A stretch of 49,577 nucleotides of DNA from Candidatus Brevibacterium intestinavium (GCA_019117545.1 DWZN01000229.1:1-49577), one strand, 5' to 3'; shown: positions 15,362-24,817, counted from the first letter of the stretch. The notes: generated by a model not told the origin, from the sequence alone. Made by a program: numbers and translations.

Positions 15362-17284
15362 ATGCACACACGCCCAATCCGTCCCCGCACAGCGGTCGCA
15401 GGTCTCGGCGCCTGCGCTGTCCTTTCGCTCTTCGCTCCGCTGCTCTCCCCCACGGCGGCCGCGGCGCAGCCGCCGGCTGAGCTCTACGAAGGACATGTGC
15501 AGGTCGATCGCGGGCAGCCCGAGGATCCGGAGACGCTCACCGGTCAGGTCTTCGACGACGTCAACCAGAACTCGAAGCTCGACGGCGACGAGAAGGGCGT
15601 GGCCGGAGTCGCCGTGTCCAACGGCGTCGACGTCGTCCAGACCGACGGCGAGGGCCGCTACGAGCTGCCCGTGCGGGACAATATGACCGTGTCCATCACC
15701 CAGCCGGCCGGCTGGCAGGTGCCCGTCGACGAGGACAAGGTCGCACAGTTCAGCTACAACCACCTGCCGGAAGGCTCCGGAGACCTCAAGTACGGCGGAA
15801 TCGAACCGACGGGGGACACCCCGAAGGCCGTGAACTTCCCCATGGTCGAATCGCAGGCCTCTGCCGAGCCGGAGCAGAACTGCCCGATCGCCGCCGATAC
15901 ACAGGCCTATGACAAGACCGAGATGGGCTATGCCCGCGACGGCGCCGTCGGAGACCTCGCCGATCGGAACGACTACGGTGCCTGCGGCGTGCTGCTGCTG
16001 GGCGACAACGTCGGCGACGACCTCAGCCTCAACGACGATCTGCGCGACATCTACTCGCAGATGAACGGACCGGTCCGCGTCGCTCCGGGCAACCACGACC
16101 AGGACTACGACGCCGTCGATGATGCTCACGCCCTCGACACGTTCCGCGATCAGTTCGGTCCGTCCTACTTCTCCTATGAGGTCGGCAAGACTCACTTCGT
16201 CGTCCTCGACAGCATCGAATACGAAGGCAAGGCGAACAACAGGAAGTACAAGGAGAAGATCACCGACGAGCAGCTGACGTGGCTGGCCAACGATCTGAAG
16301 AACGTGCCGAAGAATGCGCAGGTCGTCATCGCCACACACGCGCCGATCCTCACCCACAAAGAGGTCGTCGTCGACAATGCGAAGGAATTCTACGACGTCA
16401 TCGCCGACTACCCGAACGCCGTGACCGTCGGAGGTCACACGCACACGCAGGAGAACCTCGTAGCCGGGCAGACGCGCAAGGAATGGGCGGCAGCCGGCAT
16501 CGAGAAGCTGCCGCACACGCAGATCGTCGCCGGCGCGGTCTCCGGCGACTGGTACTCCGGAGGGCTCAACGCCGACGGACTGCCGTACTCGTTCACTCAG
16601 GACGCCTCCGAACCGGGTGTGCTCACCCTGGAATTCGACGGTGCCTCGCGCAGCGAACGCTACACCGTTCGAGGCGAATCCGATGACCACCAGCTGCTGC
16701 TCGGTGTGAACTCGCCGCAGTGGCGCGACTGGGCGCAGAAGGCACAGGACTGGCAGGACGCGGACAAGGTCGGTGCCCCTCCGGAGGCGATCTCCGAACG
16801 GGTCGTCACCCGCGACGACCTCAAGCAGGGGCAGACGTGGCTGACCTCGAGCTTCCTGGCCGGGACCTCGGATGCGCGCGTCGAGGTCAGCTTCGACGGC
16901 AAGAGCCCGAAGCAGTCCGAGCACACGCAGCCGGGCGAGGGCGAGGCCCTGGCCAAGGGCTGGGAGTACACCGATCCGTACACGGCCTCGCAGAACCTGC
17001 GCACCTCCGGCAACGTCGGGCAGTCGAGCTCTCACCTGTGGCGGACCGAGATCCCGTCGGACCTCGGCCTGGGCACCCACACCGCCGAGGTGACCGGAAC
17101 CGACCGCTACGGCCGTGAATTCACTGAGACGATCCGGTTCACCGTTGTCGAGGACGAGGCCGCAGCCCAGTCCGAATCGCAGAAGCTGCTGCGCCAGGAC
17201 GGCTTCGACACTCAGCAGAAGAAGGAGATCAGGGAGCCGAAGGGCCTCGACTCCGACGAGGCTCAGTCCGCTCGCAACGACTGA
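15362..17284 (+). CDS. Secreted calcineurin-like metallophosphoesterase
   Basis: 640 residues. The signal peptide is about residues 1-36 (TRPIRPRT, hydrophobic core, TAAAAQ). Next comes an SdrD-B-like beta domain (FDDVNQNSKLDGDEKGVAGV, residues 62-115), then the di-metal phosphoesterase domain with DTQAYD, LLLGDNVGDD, PGNHDQDYD (around residues 242-250), ATHAPI and GGHTHTQE, and a C-terminal beta-sandwich domain. The arrangement matches the family named calcineurin-like phosphoesterase N- and C-terminal. It probably cleaves phosphate esters or teichoic-type glycerophosphates outside the cell, but the substrate is unknown. ATG follows CAGGAGTC. It ends in a shared terminator. Confidence 0.87.
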   Translation: MHTRPIRPRTAVAGLGACAVLSLFAPLLSPTAAAAQPPAELYEGHVQVDRGQPEDPETLTGQVFDDVNQNSKLDGDEKGVAGVAVSNGVDVVQTDGEGRYELPVRDNMTVSITQPAGWQVPVDEDKVAQFSYNHLPEGSGDLKYGGIEPTGDTPKAVNFPMVESQASAEPEQNCPIAADTQAYDKTEMGYARDGAVGDLADRNDYGACGVLLLGDNVGDDLSLNDDLRDIYSQMNGPVRVAPGNHDQDYDAVDDAHALDTFRDQFGPSYFSYEVGKTHFVVLDSIEYEGKANNRKYKEKITDEQLTWLANDLKNVPKNAQVVIATHAPILTHKEVVVDNAKEFYDVIADYPNAVTVGGHTHTQENLVAGQTRKEWAAAGIEKLPHTQIVAGAVSGDWYSGGLNADGLPYSFTQDASEPGVLTLEFDGASRSERYTVRGESDDHQLLLGVNSPQWRDWAQKAQDWQDADKVGAPPEAISERVVTRDDLKQGQTWLTSSFLAGTSDARVEVSFDGKSPKQSEHTQPGEGEALAKGWEYTDPYTASQNLRTSGNVGQSSSHLWRTEIPSDLGLGTHTAEVTGTDRYGREFTETIRFTVVEDEAAAQSESQKLLRQDGFDTQQKKEIREPKGLDSDEAQSARND

Positions 17285-17311
17285 CTCGAAACCGATCTGA
17301 GAGAGACGGCT

Positions 17312-17339
17312 GCGGGGCCCGCCGGATGGCGGGCCCCGC
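17312..17339. terminator. Bidirectional terminator, phosphoesterase/P1 peptidase
   Basis: GCGGGGCCCGCC, loop GGAT, then the exact complement GGCGGGCCCCGC: a 12-bp stem between convergent genes. Confidence 0.9.
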
Positions 17340-17347
17340 CTTCGAGT

Positions 17348-18439
17348 TCAGAGCGCGGTGAACGCGGAGGTGAAGTCCGGTGCGATCTCGGACAGGGTCG
17401 GTGGCTGCCGCCACGCGGCGTCGGCCGGCGCCGCCGAGGCATGCGCATCGAGGATCGCCAGACTGAGGGCATCGGCGGCCGCGGCGGTGATGGACACGAG
17501 TTCGCGGGTCGAGGACTCGAAACCCTCGGAAAGCGGCCGTGCACCGGTGGCGATGCCGAAGACCGTGTCGCCGTCGAAGAGCGTGTGCGAGGGCTGTACG
17601 GCGCGGGCGATGCCCGCATGCGCCCCCGCGGCCATACGCGTCACCTGAGCCGGATCCATTGCCGCATCGGTGGCGACGATTGCGATCGTCGTGTTCCTGT
17701 CATCAGCCTCTGTGCTCGCCGCGGGCAGTCCGGTCACAGCTGGTGTGCCGAAACCGTAGGACCGCAGCAGCGGGTCCAACCACAGACCGCCGGCAGGCGA
17801 GCCGATGGTGCCCAGTGAGTTCGCTGCCACGAGGGCAGCGACCACGGTGCCGCCGGGCAGGCGGATCGCGAAGGATCCGAGTCCGCTGCGCAGGCTCTGG
17901 AATCCCGAACGGGCTCCGAGCCCAGCCCCGACACTGCCTCTGACAGCCTCATCGGCGGTGGCCCCGGAGGCCGCGGACAGTGCCGCGCGCGCGGCCAGAG
18001 CACCCTCATCCGGCGTGGGTGGGGAAACGGATCCGTCCCCGCGGCCGAGGTCGAAGATCGCGGCTGCGGGGACGAGGGGGATGACAGTGCCGTCCAGGCC
18101 TGCGGCAGGGAAACCGCGGCCCGCCTCGGCGAGGGTCCCCACGACCCCGCTGACGGCGCCGAGCCCGAACGCGGAACCGCCGGTGAGGACGATGGCATCG
18201 GCACCGTAGGAATGCGTCCCCGGTGCGATGACATCGGTCTCACGGGTGGCCGGGCCGCCTCCGCGGACGTCGACGCCGACGGTCGACCCCGGCGGAGGCA
18301 GCACCACACTCAATCCGGTCATCCGGGCCTGGGAGAACTGCCCGGCATGGCCGAGGCCGATGCCGGGAACTTCGAGGATCCCACGCGAGCGGACCGGACC
18401 GACGCCTGCCTCCGGCGCGCTGCCACCGCTGTCGGTCAT
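17348..18439 (-). CDS. P1 family (S58/DmpA) self-processing peptidase
   Basis: 363 residues of the Ntn-type DmpA/NylC group: beta-aminopeptidases, L-aminopeptidases and nylon-oligomer hydrolases that cut themselves to free an N-terminal nucleophile. Supporting segments are GIGLGHAGQ, VGVDVRGGGPATRETD, VLTGGSAFGL and VVAALVAANSLG. The likely self-cleavage site is N249-T250 in DDRNTTIAIVATDA, as in NylC. The ATG overlaps the stop of the upstream aminopeptidase P gene (ATGA), so the two peptidases form a coupled pair. Confidence 0.88.
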   Translation of the reverse strand: MTDSGGSAPEAGVGPVRSRGILEVPGIGLGHAGQFSQARMTGLSVVLPPPGSTVGVDVRGGGPATRETDVIAPGTHSYGADAIVLTGGSAFGLGAVSGVVGTLAEAGRGFPAAGLDGTVIPLVPAAAIFDLGRGDGSVSPPTPDEGALAARAALSAASGATADEAVRGSVGAGLGARSGFQSLRSGLGSFAIRLPGGTVVAALVAANSLGTIGSPAGGLWLDPLLRSYGFGTPAVTGLPAASTEADDRNTTIAIVATDAAMDPAQVTRMAAGAHAGIARAVQPSHTLFDGDTVFGIATGARPLSEGFESSTRELVSITAAAADALSLAILDAHASAAPADAAWRQPPTLSEIAPDFTSAFTAL

Positions 18440-19950
18440 CGTCCCTGGACCCAGGCTTCGACCTCGGCGCGGGTGCGGGGGAAGTCCGCGGACAGGTTCT
18501 CCACCCCGTCGGCGGTGACGAGGACGTCATCCTCGATGCGCACACCGATGCCGCGGAATTCCTCGGGCAGGAGCAGATCATCGGCCTTGAAGTACAGTCC
18601 TGGTTCGATGGTGAAGACCATGCCGGGTTCGAGTGTGGCATCGAGGTACATCTCCGCCCGCGCCTGAGCGCAGTCATGGACGTCAAGGCCCAGGTGGTGG
18701 CTGGTGCCGTGGACCATCCACCGGCGGTGCTGCTGGCCCTCGGGAGAGAGCGATTCGGCTGCGGAGACGGGCAGGACGCCGAACTGCTCGAGCCGTTCGG
18801 CGATGACCTCCATGGCCGCCTCGTGGACCTCGCGGAACTTCACCGGCCGCTTGGCGTGATCGGCGGCGACGGCGAAGGCGGCATCGGAGGCGGCGAGCAC
18901 CGCGTCGTAGATCTTCGCCTGCACCTCGGTGAAGGTGCCGGACACCGGCAGAGTGCGGGTGATGTCGGCGGTGTAGAGCGAATCGGCCTCCGCACCGGCG
19001 TCGACGAGGACGAGGTCGCCGTCCCGGACCTGACCGTCATTGCGGATCCAGTGCAGGGTGCAGGCGTTGTTGCCCGAGGCCGCGATCGTGTCGTAGCCGA
19101 CTCCGTTGCCGTCGGAGCGGGCGGCGGTTTCGAAGGCGGTTTCGATCACGCGCTCACCTCGGCGGTGGTCGAGTGCCTGGGGGAGCGAGGCGACGACGTT
19201 GTCGAAGCCCGCCCGGGTGATCGCGACCGCTTCGCGCAGGGCGTCGATCTCGTGGTCGTCCTTGATCAGGCGCAGTTCGGACAGCATCTGTGCCAGTTCC
19301 GCGTCCCCGGCCTCGGAGGTCTCGAGATCGGCTTGGACCTGGGTCCGGGCGAGATCGATGACACCGTCGACACGGGTATCGGCCTGGCGCACGAGGCGCA
19401 CGGAGATGGATCCGAGGTCCTTGGTGATGGCGTCGTCGACGGTGGCCGAGTTCTCGGTGGCGATGCCGGTCATGGTGGCCATGGCCTCGAGGTCCGCCCG
19501 GGGGCCGACCCAGTATTCGCCGTAGCGGGAGTCGGAGAAGAACTCCTCGGTGTCGGCGCCGGCCCGGGGACGGAAGTACAGAGTCACCTCGTGGCCGTCG
19601 TCGGTGGGTTCGAAGACGAGGACGGCATCGGGTTCGGAGTCGGTCTCCAGGCCGGTGAGGTGGATGAAGGCCGAATGCGCACGGAAACGGTAGTCGGTGT
19701 CGTTCGAGCGGACCTTGAGGCCGCCGGCGGGAATGACGAGCCGTTCGCCGGGGAAGGCAGCGGAGACCTGAGCCCGACGTGCGGGTGTGAAGCCGGCTGC
19801 GGCGAGGGCCTCGGCGTGGAGCGGGGTGCGATCCCAGCCGGAGGCGACGAAATCGCGGAAGGCTCGCGAGTTGGGGCGGTGCGAGCGGTTGTTGACGCGG
19901 TCTGCGAGTGCTTGAGTCGTGTCTGGAGTCTCTGAGTTCTGCTCTGTCAT
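18436..19950 (-). CDS. pepP: Xaa-Pro aminopeptidase (M24B, aminopeptidase P)
   Basis: 504 residues. The N-terminal creatinase-like domain (VIPAGGLKVRSNDTDYRFR) precedes a pita-bread metallopeptidase domain with the metal ligands in order: VDAGAEADSLYTADITRT (two Asp), HGTSHHLGLDVHD (His), FTIEPGLYF (Glu) and GVRIEDDVLVT (Glu). It removes N-terminal residues before proline. It is the first gene of a pair with the P1 peptidase. The ATG lies 6 bases after a TAGACT -10. Divergent from the PHP gene with no room for long leaders. Confidence 0.93.
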   Translation of the reverse strand: MTEQNSETPDTTQALADRVNNRSHRPNSRAFRDFVASGWDRTPLHAEALAAAGFTPARRAQVSAAFPGERLVIPAGGLKVRSNDTDYRFRAHSAFIHLTGLETDSEPDAVLVFEPTDDGHEVTLYFRPRAGADTEEFFSDSRYGEYWVGPRADLEAMATMTGIATENSATVDDAITKDLGSISVRLVRQADTRVDGVIDLARTQVQADLETSEAGDAELAQMLSELRLIKDDHEIDALREAVAITRAGFDNVVASLPQALDHRRGERVIETAFETAARSDGNGVGYDTIAASGNNACTLHWIRNDGQVRDGDLVLVDAGAEADSLYTADITRTLPVSGTFTEVQAKIYDAVLAASDAAFAVAADHAKRPVKFREVHEAAMEVIAERLEQFGVLPVSAAESLSPEGQQHRRWMVHGTSHHLGLDVHDCAQARAEMYLDATLEPGMVFTIEPGLYFKADDLLLPEEFRGIGVRIEDDVLVTADGVENLSADFPRTRAEVEAWVQGR

Positions 19951-19956
19951 GTCCCC

Positions 19957-19962
19957 AGTCTA
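19957..19962 (-). promoter_or_regulatory. Leaderless -10 of aminopeptidase P
   Basis: TAGACT on the minus strand, 6 bases before the ATG at 19950. Confidence 0.65.
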
Positions 19963-20016
19963 GGCGGCCCGACTGACTCGGCGCCCGGATGTGGGAGACG
20001 GGACGACAGATGCCGA

Positions 20017-20022
20017 TAGACT
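20017..20022 (+). promoter_or_regulatory. Leaderless -10 of PHP gene
   Basis: TAGACT ends 6 bases before the ATG at 20029. This argues against the GTG at 20023 as start. Confidence 0.65.
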
Positions 20023-20028
20023 GTGACC

Positions 20029-20886
20029 ATGGTCATCGATCTCCATGTGCACACCGCATTCTCGGACGGGACCCAGACTCCTTCCGAACTCATCTCAGAA
20101 GCCTCGATGGAGGGCATCGACGTCGTCGGCCTCACCGACCACGACACCACGGCGGGGTGGAATCCGGCCGAGGACGCAGCCCGGGTCTACGGGCTCGGCC
20201 TCGTCCGCGGGATGGAGATCTCCTGTCGCTACGAAGGCATCAGCGTCCACCTGCTGTCCTACCTCCACGACCCCTATGACACGGGCCTGGCCGCGGTCGT
20301 GCAGGAGACGAGGCGGGCACGTCTCGACCGGACCCATCTCATCATCGAACGCTTGGCCGAGGACTATCCGATCGACATGGATGCAGTGCTCTCGGTCTCC
20401 GGTGAGGACGCGACGATCGGCCGTCCGCACATCGCCGATGCCCTCGTGGCGGCCGGGGTCGTCGAGACGCGCACGGAGGCCTTCTCATCGATCCTGTCCA
20501 GTCGCGGAAAGTACCATGTGGCGCTGCCGACGATCGACCCGATCACCGCGATCGGTCTCATCCGCGAAGCCGGGGGTGTGTCGGTCTTCGCCCACCCGCG
20601 TGCGGCCATGCGCGGACGTGTCGTGCCCGATTCCGCGATGACCGAGTTCATCGCCGCCGGCCTCGACGGCCTCGAGGTCGACCACCGGGACAATCCGGCG
20701 CAGGAGCGGGAGACCATGCGCCGGCTCGCCCATGAGCACGATCTCATCATCACCGGCTCGAGCGACTACCACGGGACGGGCAAGCCCAACCGCCTCGGCG
20801 AACACGTCACCTCCGAGCACATGCTCACCAGGCTGCTCGACCGCGCCGCCTCCCGGCCGGGCGGAGTCGACTTCATCCAGGGCTGA
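20029..20886 (+). CDS. PHP-domain phosphoesterase (YciV/RNase AM-like)
   Basis: 285 residues opening directly with the first PHP motif: DLHVHTAFSDGT, then LTDHDTTAGW, GMEISCRYEGISVHLL, VFAHPRAAM and SSDYHGTGK, the four metal-binding clusters of a trinuclear site. Relatives (E. coli YciV/RnmAM) are 3',5'-nucleoside bisphosphate phosphatases and 5'-3' exonucleases on short RNA. Rv1204/Rv1205-type histories do not help here. The ATG at 20029 is preferred over an in-frame GTG six bases earlier because of the -10 position. The gene converges on the acyltransferase with 14 bases between stops. Confidence 0.87.
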   Translation: MVIDLHVHTAFSDGTQTPSELISEASMEGIDVVGLTDHDTTAGWNPAEDAARVYGLGLVRGMEISCRYEGISVHLLSYLHDPYDTGLAAVVQETRRARLDRTHLIIERLAEDYPIDMDAVLSVSGEDATIGRPHIADALVAAGVVETRTEAFSSILSSRGKYHVALPTIDPITAIGLIREAGGVSVFAHPRAAMRGRVVPDSAMTEFIAAGLDGLEVDHRDNPAQERETMRRLAHEHDLIITGSSDYHGTGKPNRLGEHVTSEHMLTRLLDRAASRPGGVDFIQG

Positions 20887-20907
20887 GACCCCGCCCGGCC
20901 TCAGCCC
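20880..20907. terminator. Hairpin spanning two convergent stop codons
   Basis: GGGCTGAG, 12-base loop, CTCAGCCC: an 8-bp perfect stem whose arms include the PHP stop and the end of the acyltransferase gene. It is modest as a terminator but nothing else separates these genes. Confidence 0.45.
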
Positions 20908-22160
20908 AGAAGCCTGCGCAGGCGCAGACGTCCCCAGGTCAGACTGAGCGCGAAGGATGCTGCGGCCATGAGGATGAGGAAGCCGAGATACTGGACGACG
21001 AGAAGCACCGGTCCGGCCTCGATGTCGAAGAGCCGTTCGAAGAAGAGCTCGAGGAAGAACACATGGACCAGGAACGCTCCGAATGAGGCCGAGGCGAGGA
21101 AGGCGAACACCTTCTTCGACCGGGCGCCGAGGCGGATGCGCGAGACGATGAGGATGACGCTGACGGCGAGCCCGATGATGAGCGGATTCGCGTTCTCGAT
21201 CGGATAGGACCTCCTCGACTCCCACCACAGCACACCGAGGGCCGAGACCGCGAACAGCAGGCCGAGCGACCAGATCGGCGGACGCAGCTGCCCCGCGTGG
21301 TGGATGATGAAGGCGCCGATGACGAAGTAGACGACCTGATAGGTCGCGAACCCCCACTTCCATCCGTCGTATCCGACACCGATGACGTCGATGAGGAACG
21401 GCACCCAGACGGTCGAACCGCCGAGGACGAGGGCGAGTCCGGCGAGCCTCCACGGGCGCTGGCCCTGCCAGAACAGGACCAGAGTGCCGAAGACGAGGAT
21501 GAGCGGGATGTACGCGTAGAGGTACCACAGGTGGAAACCGGGACGGCCGGCTTCGAAGACGCTGCGCACGAGTTCGTGGCGGACATCGACGGCGTCGGTG
21601 TCGAAGAGGTTGAATCCGAGGACGAAGATGACCGACCAGCAGGCGAGCGGAACCAGGTGGCGGACGATGCGGTCCCACATCTTCGCTTCGGTGCGCGGCG
21701 GTGCCCCGGCGAGCACGGCCCAGCCTGCGATCATGAAGAACATGGGCACGGCCCAGGGATTGACCGCCTCGGCGAAGTGACCGAGCCACCAGGCATCGCT
21801 GCCTTCTTCGGCACGGCCGATGAGCACGCCGCCGGAATGGCCGACCATGACCGTCAGCCCGGCGAGGACGCGCATGACGTCGACGTCATGCCTGTGGGGC
21901 CGCTCAGCCCGACCGGCCCCGGAAGACGTACGGGAACGAGGCAGTTCGGGAACGGGGCGAGTCCGCTTCGGGCTCGATGGTGATCCGGACTCAGTCAGCT
22001 CGGCGGCCACCGGCATCGCCTGCGTTCCCGGTTCCGCCTCAGCCGCGGCAGCCGGCTGAGTCCCCGATGCTGACTGAGGCGCAGACTCGGCGGTGGGCAC
22101 GAGACCGGACCGGGTGGGTGCTGCGGGGGACTGTGCGTCCAACCGGCGTGGACCGAACAA
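20901..22160 (-). CDS. Membrane acyltransferase (acyltransferase-3 family)
   Basis: About 419 residues from a TTG at 22160 (ATG at 22016 would give 371); the start is uncertain. The N-terminal 110-140 residues are Ser/Ala/Pro/Glu-rich and look disordered. Then follow about ten membrane helices: RHDVDVMRVLAGLTVMVGHSGG carries the family's catalytic-type His after the first helix, with PMFFMIAGWAVLAGAPPR next. Such enzymes O-acylate envelope sugars or lipids using acyl-CoA. The DEAD-helicase terminator lies 100 bases upstream. No clear promoter, but TTCAATTCG is repeated directly at about 22215-22245. Confidence 0.75.
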   Translation of the reverse strand: MFGPRRLDAQSPAAPTRSGLVPTAESAPQSASGTQPAAAAEAEPGTQAMPVAAELTESGSPSSPKRTRPVPELPRSRTSSGAGRAERPHRHDVDVMRVLAGLTVMVGHSGGVLIGRAEEGSDAWWLGHFAEAVNPWAVPMFFMIAGWAVLAGAPPRTEAKMWDRIVRHLVPLACWSVIFVLGFNLFDTDAVDVRHELVRSVFEAGRPGFHLWYLYAYIPLILVFGTLVLFWQGQRPWRLAGLALVLGGSTVWVPFLIDVIGVGYDGWKWGFATYQVVYFVIGAFIIHHAGQLRPPIWSLGLLFAVSALGVLWWESRRSYPIENANPLIIGLAVSVILIVSRIRLGARSKKVFAFLASASFGAFLVHVFFLELFFERLFDIEAGPVLLVVQYLGFLILMAAASFALSLTWGRLRLRRLLG

Positions 22161-22257
22161 TGACTCACTCTCGTTCGTACTCGATGACAGGGACTCCGAT
22201 GAGTATCGGTCACCGAATTGAACGAGATCGGCCGTCGAATTGAACGCAGAGTGAACG

Positions 22258-22285
22258 AGGGCCCCGACCGAATGGTCGGGGCCCT
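22258..22285 (-). terminator. Terminator after DEAD-box helicase gene
   Basis: AGGGCCCCGACC, loop GAAT, then the complement GGTCGGGGCCCT: a 12-bp perfect stem 12 bases past the helicase stop. Confidence 0.88.
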
Positions 22286-22296
22286 GTGAGTGCGGG

Positions 22297-23805
22297 TCAG
22301 CTCTCGTTCGAGTCGGCGGTCGGGCGACCGCCCTGCGGCCGGTTGACGGGCTTGCCTCCGCGTGTGCGGCGGCGCTGACGCCGACGGCGCGGCTTGCGCT
22401 CCTCATCACCGGAGCCCGCCGAGGCACCGCGACGATCCGAGGACCCGCCTCGGCGCTCGCCGGAGCGACCGCGGCCCGAACCGCGCTGACGCTCCGATCT
22501 GCGGCCCTTCCTCTCCTCGTCGGCCTCGCCTTCGGAGTGCTGACGCGGCAGGCGGCCCTTGGTGCCCTTCGGGATGCCGAGGTCGGAGAAGAAGTGCGGC
22601 GAGGTGGAGTAGGTCTCTGCCGGTTCGTCGAAGTCGAGTCCGAGGGCCCTGTTGATCAGGCGCCAGCGCGGCATGTCGTCCCAGTCGACGAGCGTCATGG
22701 CAACACCCGAGTTGCCGGCGCGACCGGTGCGTCCGATGCGGTGGACGTAGGTCTTCTCGTCCTCCGGGCACTGGTAGTTGACCACGTGGGTGACGTCGTC
22801 GATGTCGATGCCGCGGGCGGCGACATCGGTGGCCACGAGCACGTCGACCTTGCCCTCGCGGAAGGATTTCAGCGCCTTTTCGCGCTGCGCCTGGCCGAGG
22901 TCGCCGTGCAGGGCTCTGACCGCGAACCCGCGATCGCCGAGTTCGGCGGCCAATTTGTCGGCCGTGCGTTTGGTGCGGGTGAAGATGATGGTGCGTCCGC
23001 GTCCCTCGGCCTGGAGCATCCGGGCGACGAGTTCGCTCTTGTCCATCGAATGGGCGCGGTAGACGAACTGGGTGGTGTTCTTTCCCATCAGCGACAGGTC
23101 TTCGTGGTCCTGAGCGCGAATGTGGGTGGGGTGGTCCATGTAGCGGCGGGCCAGGGAGATGACCGCCCCGGGCATGGTCGCGGAGAACAGCATCGTCTGC
23201 CGGTGCGCGGGCACCGCATCGATGATCTTCTCCACATCGGGCAGGAACCCGAGATCGAGCATCTCATCGGCCTCGTCGAGGACGACGGTGCGGACACGGT
23301 GGAGTCTGAGGATCTTGCGCCCATAGAGGTCGAGGAGGCGACCGGGGGTGCCGACGACGACGTCGACGCCTGCCTTGAGACGGCTGATCTGGGGATCGAA
23401 GTCCATGCCGCCGTAGATCGTCATGATGTCGATATCACGCTGCACCGAGGCAGTGACGAGATCGGCTGCGACCTGCTTGGCCAGCTCACGGGTGGGCACG
23501 ACGACGAGGGCCTGCGGCAGACGCGGCTCCTTGGCGTCGCCCGTGCTGTCGGGAGTCGACTCCGGGTCGGAGGTCACCGACGCGTCCTCCGTCTTGCCGA
23601 CGACTCGCTGGAGCAGAGGGATGCCGAAGCCGAGGGTCTTGCCGGTCCCGGTCTTCGCCTGACCGATGATGTCGGCGCCCGAGAGCGCCACCGGCAGCGT
23701 CAGTGCCTGAATCGGGAAGGGATGGGTGATGCCCGCTGCGGCCAGCGAGGCCACGATCGGTCCGGCGACTCCCAGGTCCGCGAAATCCGCTTCTGTCTCC
23801 GCCAT
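22297..23805 (-). CDS. DEAD-box ATP-dependent RNA helicase (RhlE-like)
   Basis: 502 residues. Motifs in order are the Q-motif (ITHPFPIQ), [44 protein letters not shown] and [10 protein letters not shown]. After the core comes an Arg/Gly/Ser-rich basic tail of about 85 residues ([20 protein letters not shown]) that would bind RNA nonspecifically. Syntenic with rhlE (Rv3211). The ATG at 23805 follows AAAGGAG at an ideal distance; a start 12 codons up lacks a ribosome site. Likely roles are mRNA turnover, ribosome assembly and cold response. Confidence 0.94.
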   Translation of the reverse strand: MAETEADFADLGVAGPIVASLAAAGITHPFPIQALTLPVALSGADIIGQAKTGTGKTLGFGIPLLQRVVGKTEDASVTSDPESTPDSTGDAKEPRLPQALVVVPTRELAKQVAADLVTASVQRDIDIMTIYGGMDFDPQISRLKAGVDVVVGTPGRLLDLYGRKILRLHRVRTVVLDEADEMLDLGFLPDVEKIIDAVPAHRQTMLFSATMPGAVISLARRYMDHPTHIRAQDHEDLSLMGKNTTQFVYRAHSMDKSELVARMLQAEGRGRTIIFTRTKRTADKLAAELGDRGFAVRALHGDLGQAQREKALKSFREGKVDVLVATDVAARGIDIDDVTHVVNYQCPEDEKTYVHRIGRTGRAGNSGVAMTLVDWDDMPRWRLINRALGLDFDEPAETYSTSPHFFSDLGIPKGTKGRLPRQHSEGEADEERKGRRSERQRGSGRGRSGERRGGSSDRRGASAGSGDEERKPRRRRQRRRTRGGKPVNRPQGGRPTADSNES

Positions 23806-23854
23806 ATTCCAAACTCCTTTTAGCGCATGCGCGCTTGTCATGGCTCAGAACCGG

Positions 23855-23860
23855 TAGTCT
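23855..23860 (+). promoter_or_regulatory. Leaderless -10 of ferritin-like gene
   Basis: TAGTCT ends 6 bases before the ATG at 23867. Confidence 0.6.
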
Positions 23861-23866
23861 TGAACT

Positions 23867-24499
23867 ATGCCCGATTCTGTCCCATTGGCCGGTACTGATG
23901 CTGCAACGCTCGCGCTTCTGGCGTTCGGCGAGCTGACCGGTTTCGAACGTATGGCCACCAACGCGACGACCGCGGCGGATCTGGATGACAAGGTCATCCT
24001 GGCGCGGTTGGCCTCCCAGTCATTCGCGAACTTCGAACAGCTCTCACAGCACATCGATCAGATGGGCCAGGATGTGATCGAGCTCTGTCAGCACTTCGAG
24101 CCCACCTTCAGCACTCTGGCTGAGAGGACTCGTCCTCGCGACTGGTACGAAAGCCTCATGAAGGGATTCGTCTTCGACGGAATCATGAATGATTTCTACC
24201 GCACGGCTGTGGACGAACTCGTCGAGCCCGGATACAGCCTGGCTATTGCAATTCTCGATGATACACGGGCCAGCGATTATGCGCGCAATCGGCTCACGGC
24301 CGAGGTGGCCGAGGACACACAGCTGGCGTCGCGTCTGGCGCTGTGGGGCCGCAAGCTCGTCGCCGAGACGCTGGGGCGGGCTCGCAGTCTGCTCACCGAT
24401 CCGATCCTCGGCATCGATGAGGACCTCGTCGTCGAGATGATCCCCTCGGTGACCTCGAACCATTCGAGGCGGATGTCGGCCCTCGGCCTCGTCGCCTGA
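23867..24499 (+). CDS. Ferritin-like fold protein (Rv3210c type)
   Basis: 210 residues, mainly helical, of the actinobacterial ferritin-like family annotated near MiaE-type diiron hydroxylases. Candidate metal ligands on successive helices are E36/E42 (FGELTGFERM), ASQSFANFEQLSQH and RDWYESLMKGFVFDGIMNDFYRTAVDEL, but the exact EXXH pairs of a working di-iron site are not obvious, so enzyme activity is doubtful. It lies divergent from the DEAD helicase and convergent with DUF3107, the arrangement I recall from mycobacteria. Confidence 0.72.
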   Translation: MPDSVPLAGTDAATLALLAFGELTGFERMATNATTAADLDDKVILARLASQSFANFEQLSQHIDQMGQDVIELCQHFEPTFSTLAERTRPRDWYESLMKGFVFDGIMNDFYRTAVDELVEPGYSLAIAILDDTRASDYARNRLTAEVAEDTQLASRLALWGRKLVAETLGRARSLLTDPILGIDEDLVVEMIPSVTSNHSRRMSALGLVA

Positions 24500-24512
24500 G
24501 CGGACGAAGCGA

Positions 24513-24541
24513 AGCGCCCCGGTCGTCATGACCGGGGCGCT
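24513..24541 (+). terminator. Terminator after ferritin-like gene
   Basis: AGCGCCCCGGTC, 5-base loop, then GACCGGGGCGCT: a 12-bp perfect stem 14 bases past the stop. Confidence 0.88.
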
Positions 24542-24550
24542 GTCTCCGTT

Positions 24551-24577
24551 CGACGCGGCGAGATCATCGCCGCGTCG
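24551..24577 (-). terminator. Terminator after DUF3107 gene
   Basis: CGACGCGGCGA, loop GATCA, then TCGCCGCGTCG: an 11-bp perfect stem. Together with the 24513 hairpin it insulates two convergent units. Confidence 0.82.
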
Positions 24578-24595
24578 GATGCGGCGAGGCGCAGC

Positions 24596-24817
24596 TCAGG
24601 CGTTGAACCCGACGCGACGGATCGTTTCGGCGCCGATTTCGATATAGCCCAGCGATCCGGCGGGAACGAAGATCTGACGTCCCTTCGTGTCCGAGAACGT
24701 CAGCAGCCCTTCGGACTGGACCTTCTCCTCGATGCGTGCAGCCAGGTCCTTCGGGTCCTCGTCGGTTTCGAAGGTGATCTCACGCTGAGTCTGTTTGACG
24801 CCGATCTTGATTTCCAT
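24596..24817 (-). CDS. DUF3107 family small protein
   Basis: 73 residues, MEIKIGVKQTQREITFETDE... to SLGYIEIGAETIRRVGF, a near-complete match to the conserved DUF3107 pattern (Rv3208A, TB9.4). Predicted beta-alpha-beta fold with no catalytic residues. The start is set by AAGGAG. It follows the TetR gene on the same strand after 138 bases, so it may be under the regulator's control or co-transcribed. Function unknown. Confidence 0.88.
   Translation of the reverse strand: MEIKIGVKQTQREITFETDEDPKDLAARIEEKVQSEGLLTFSDTKGRQIFVPAGSLGYIEIGAETIRRVGFNA

Noticed and set aside
15356..17080. 574-codon open frame antisense to the secreted phosphoesterase
   Set aside because: Low-complexity Val/Arg/Gly composition without motifs, fully opposite a gene with intact metallophosphoesterase motifs and a signal peptide.
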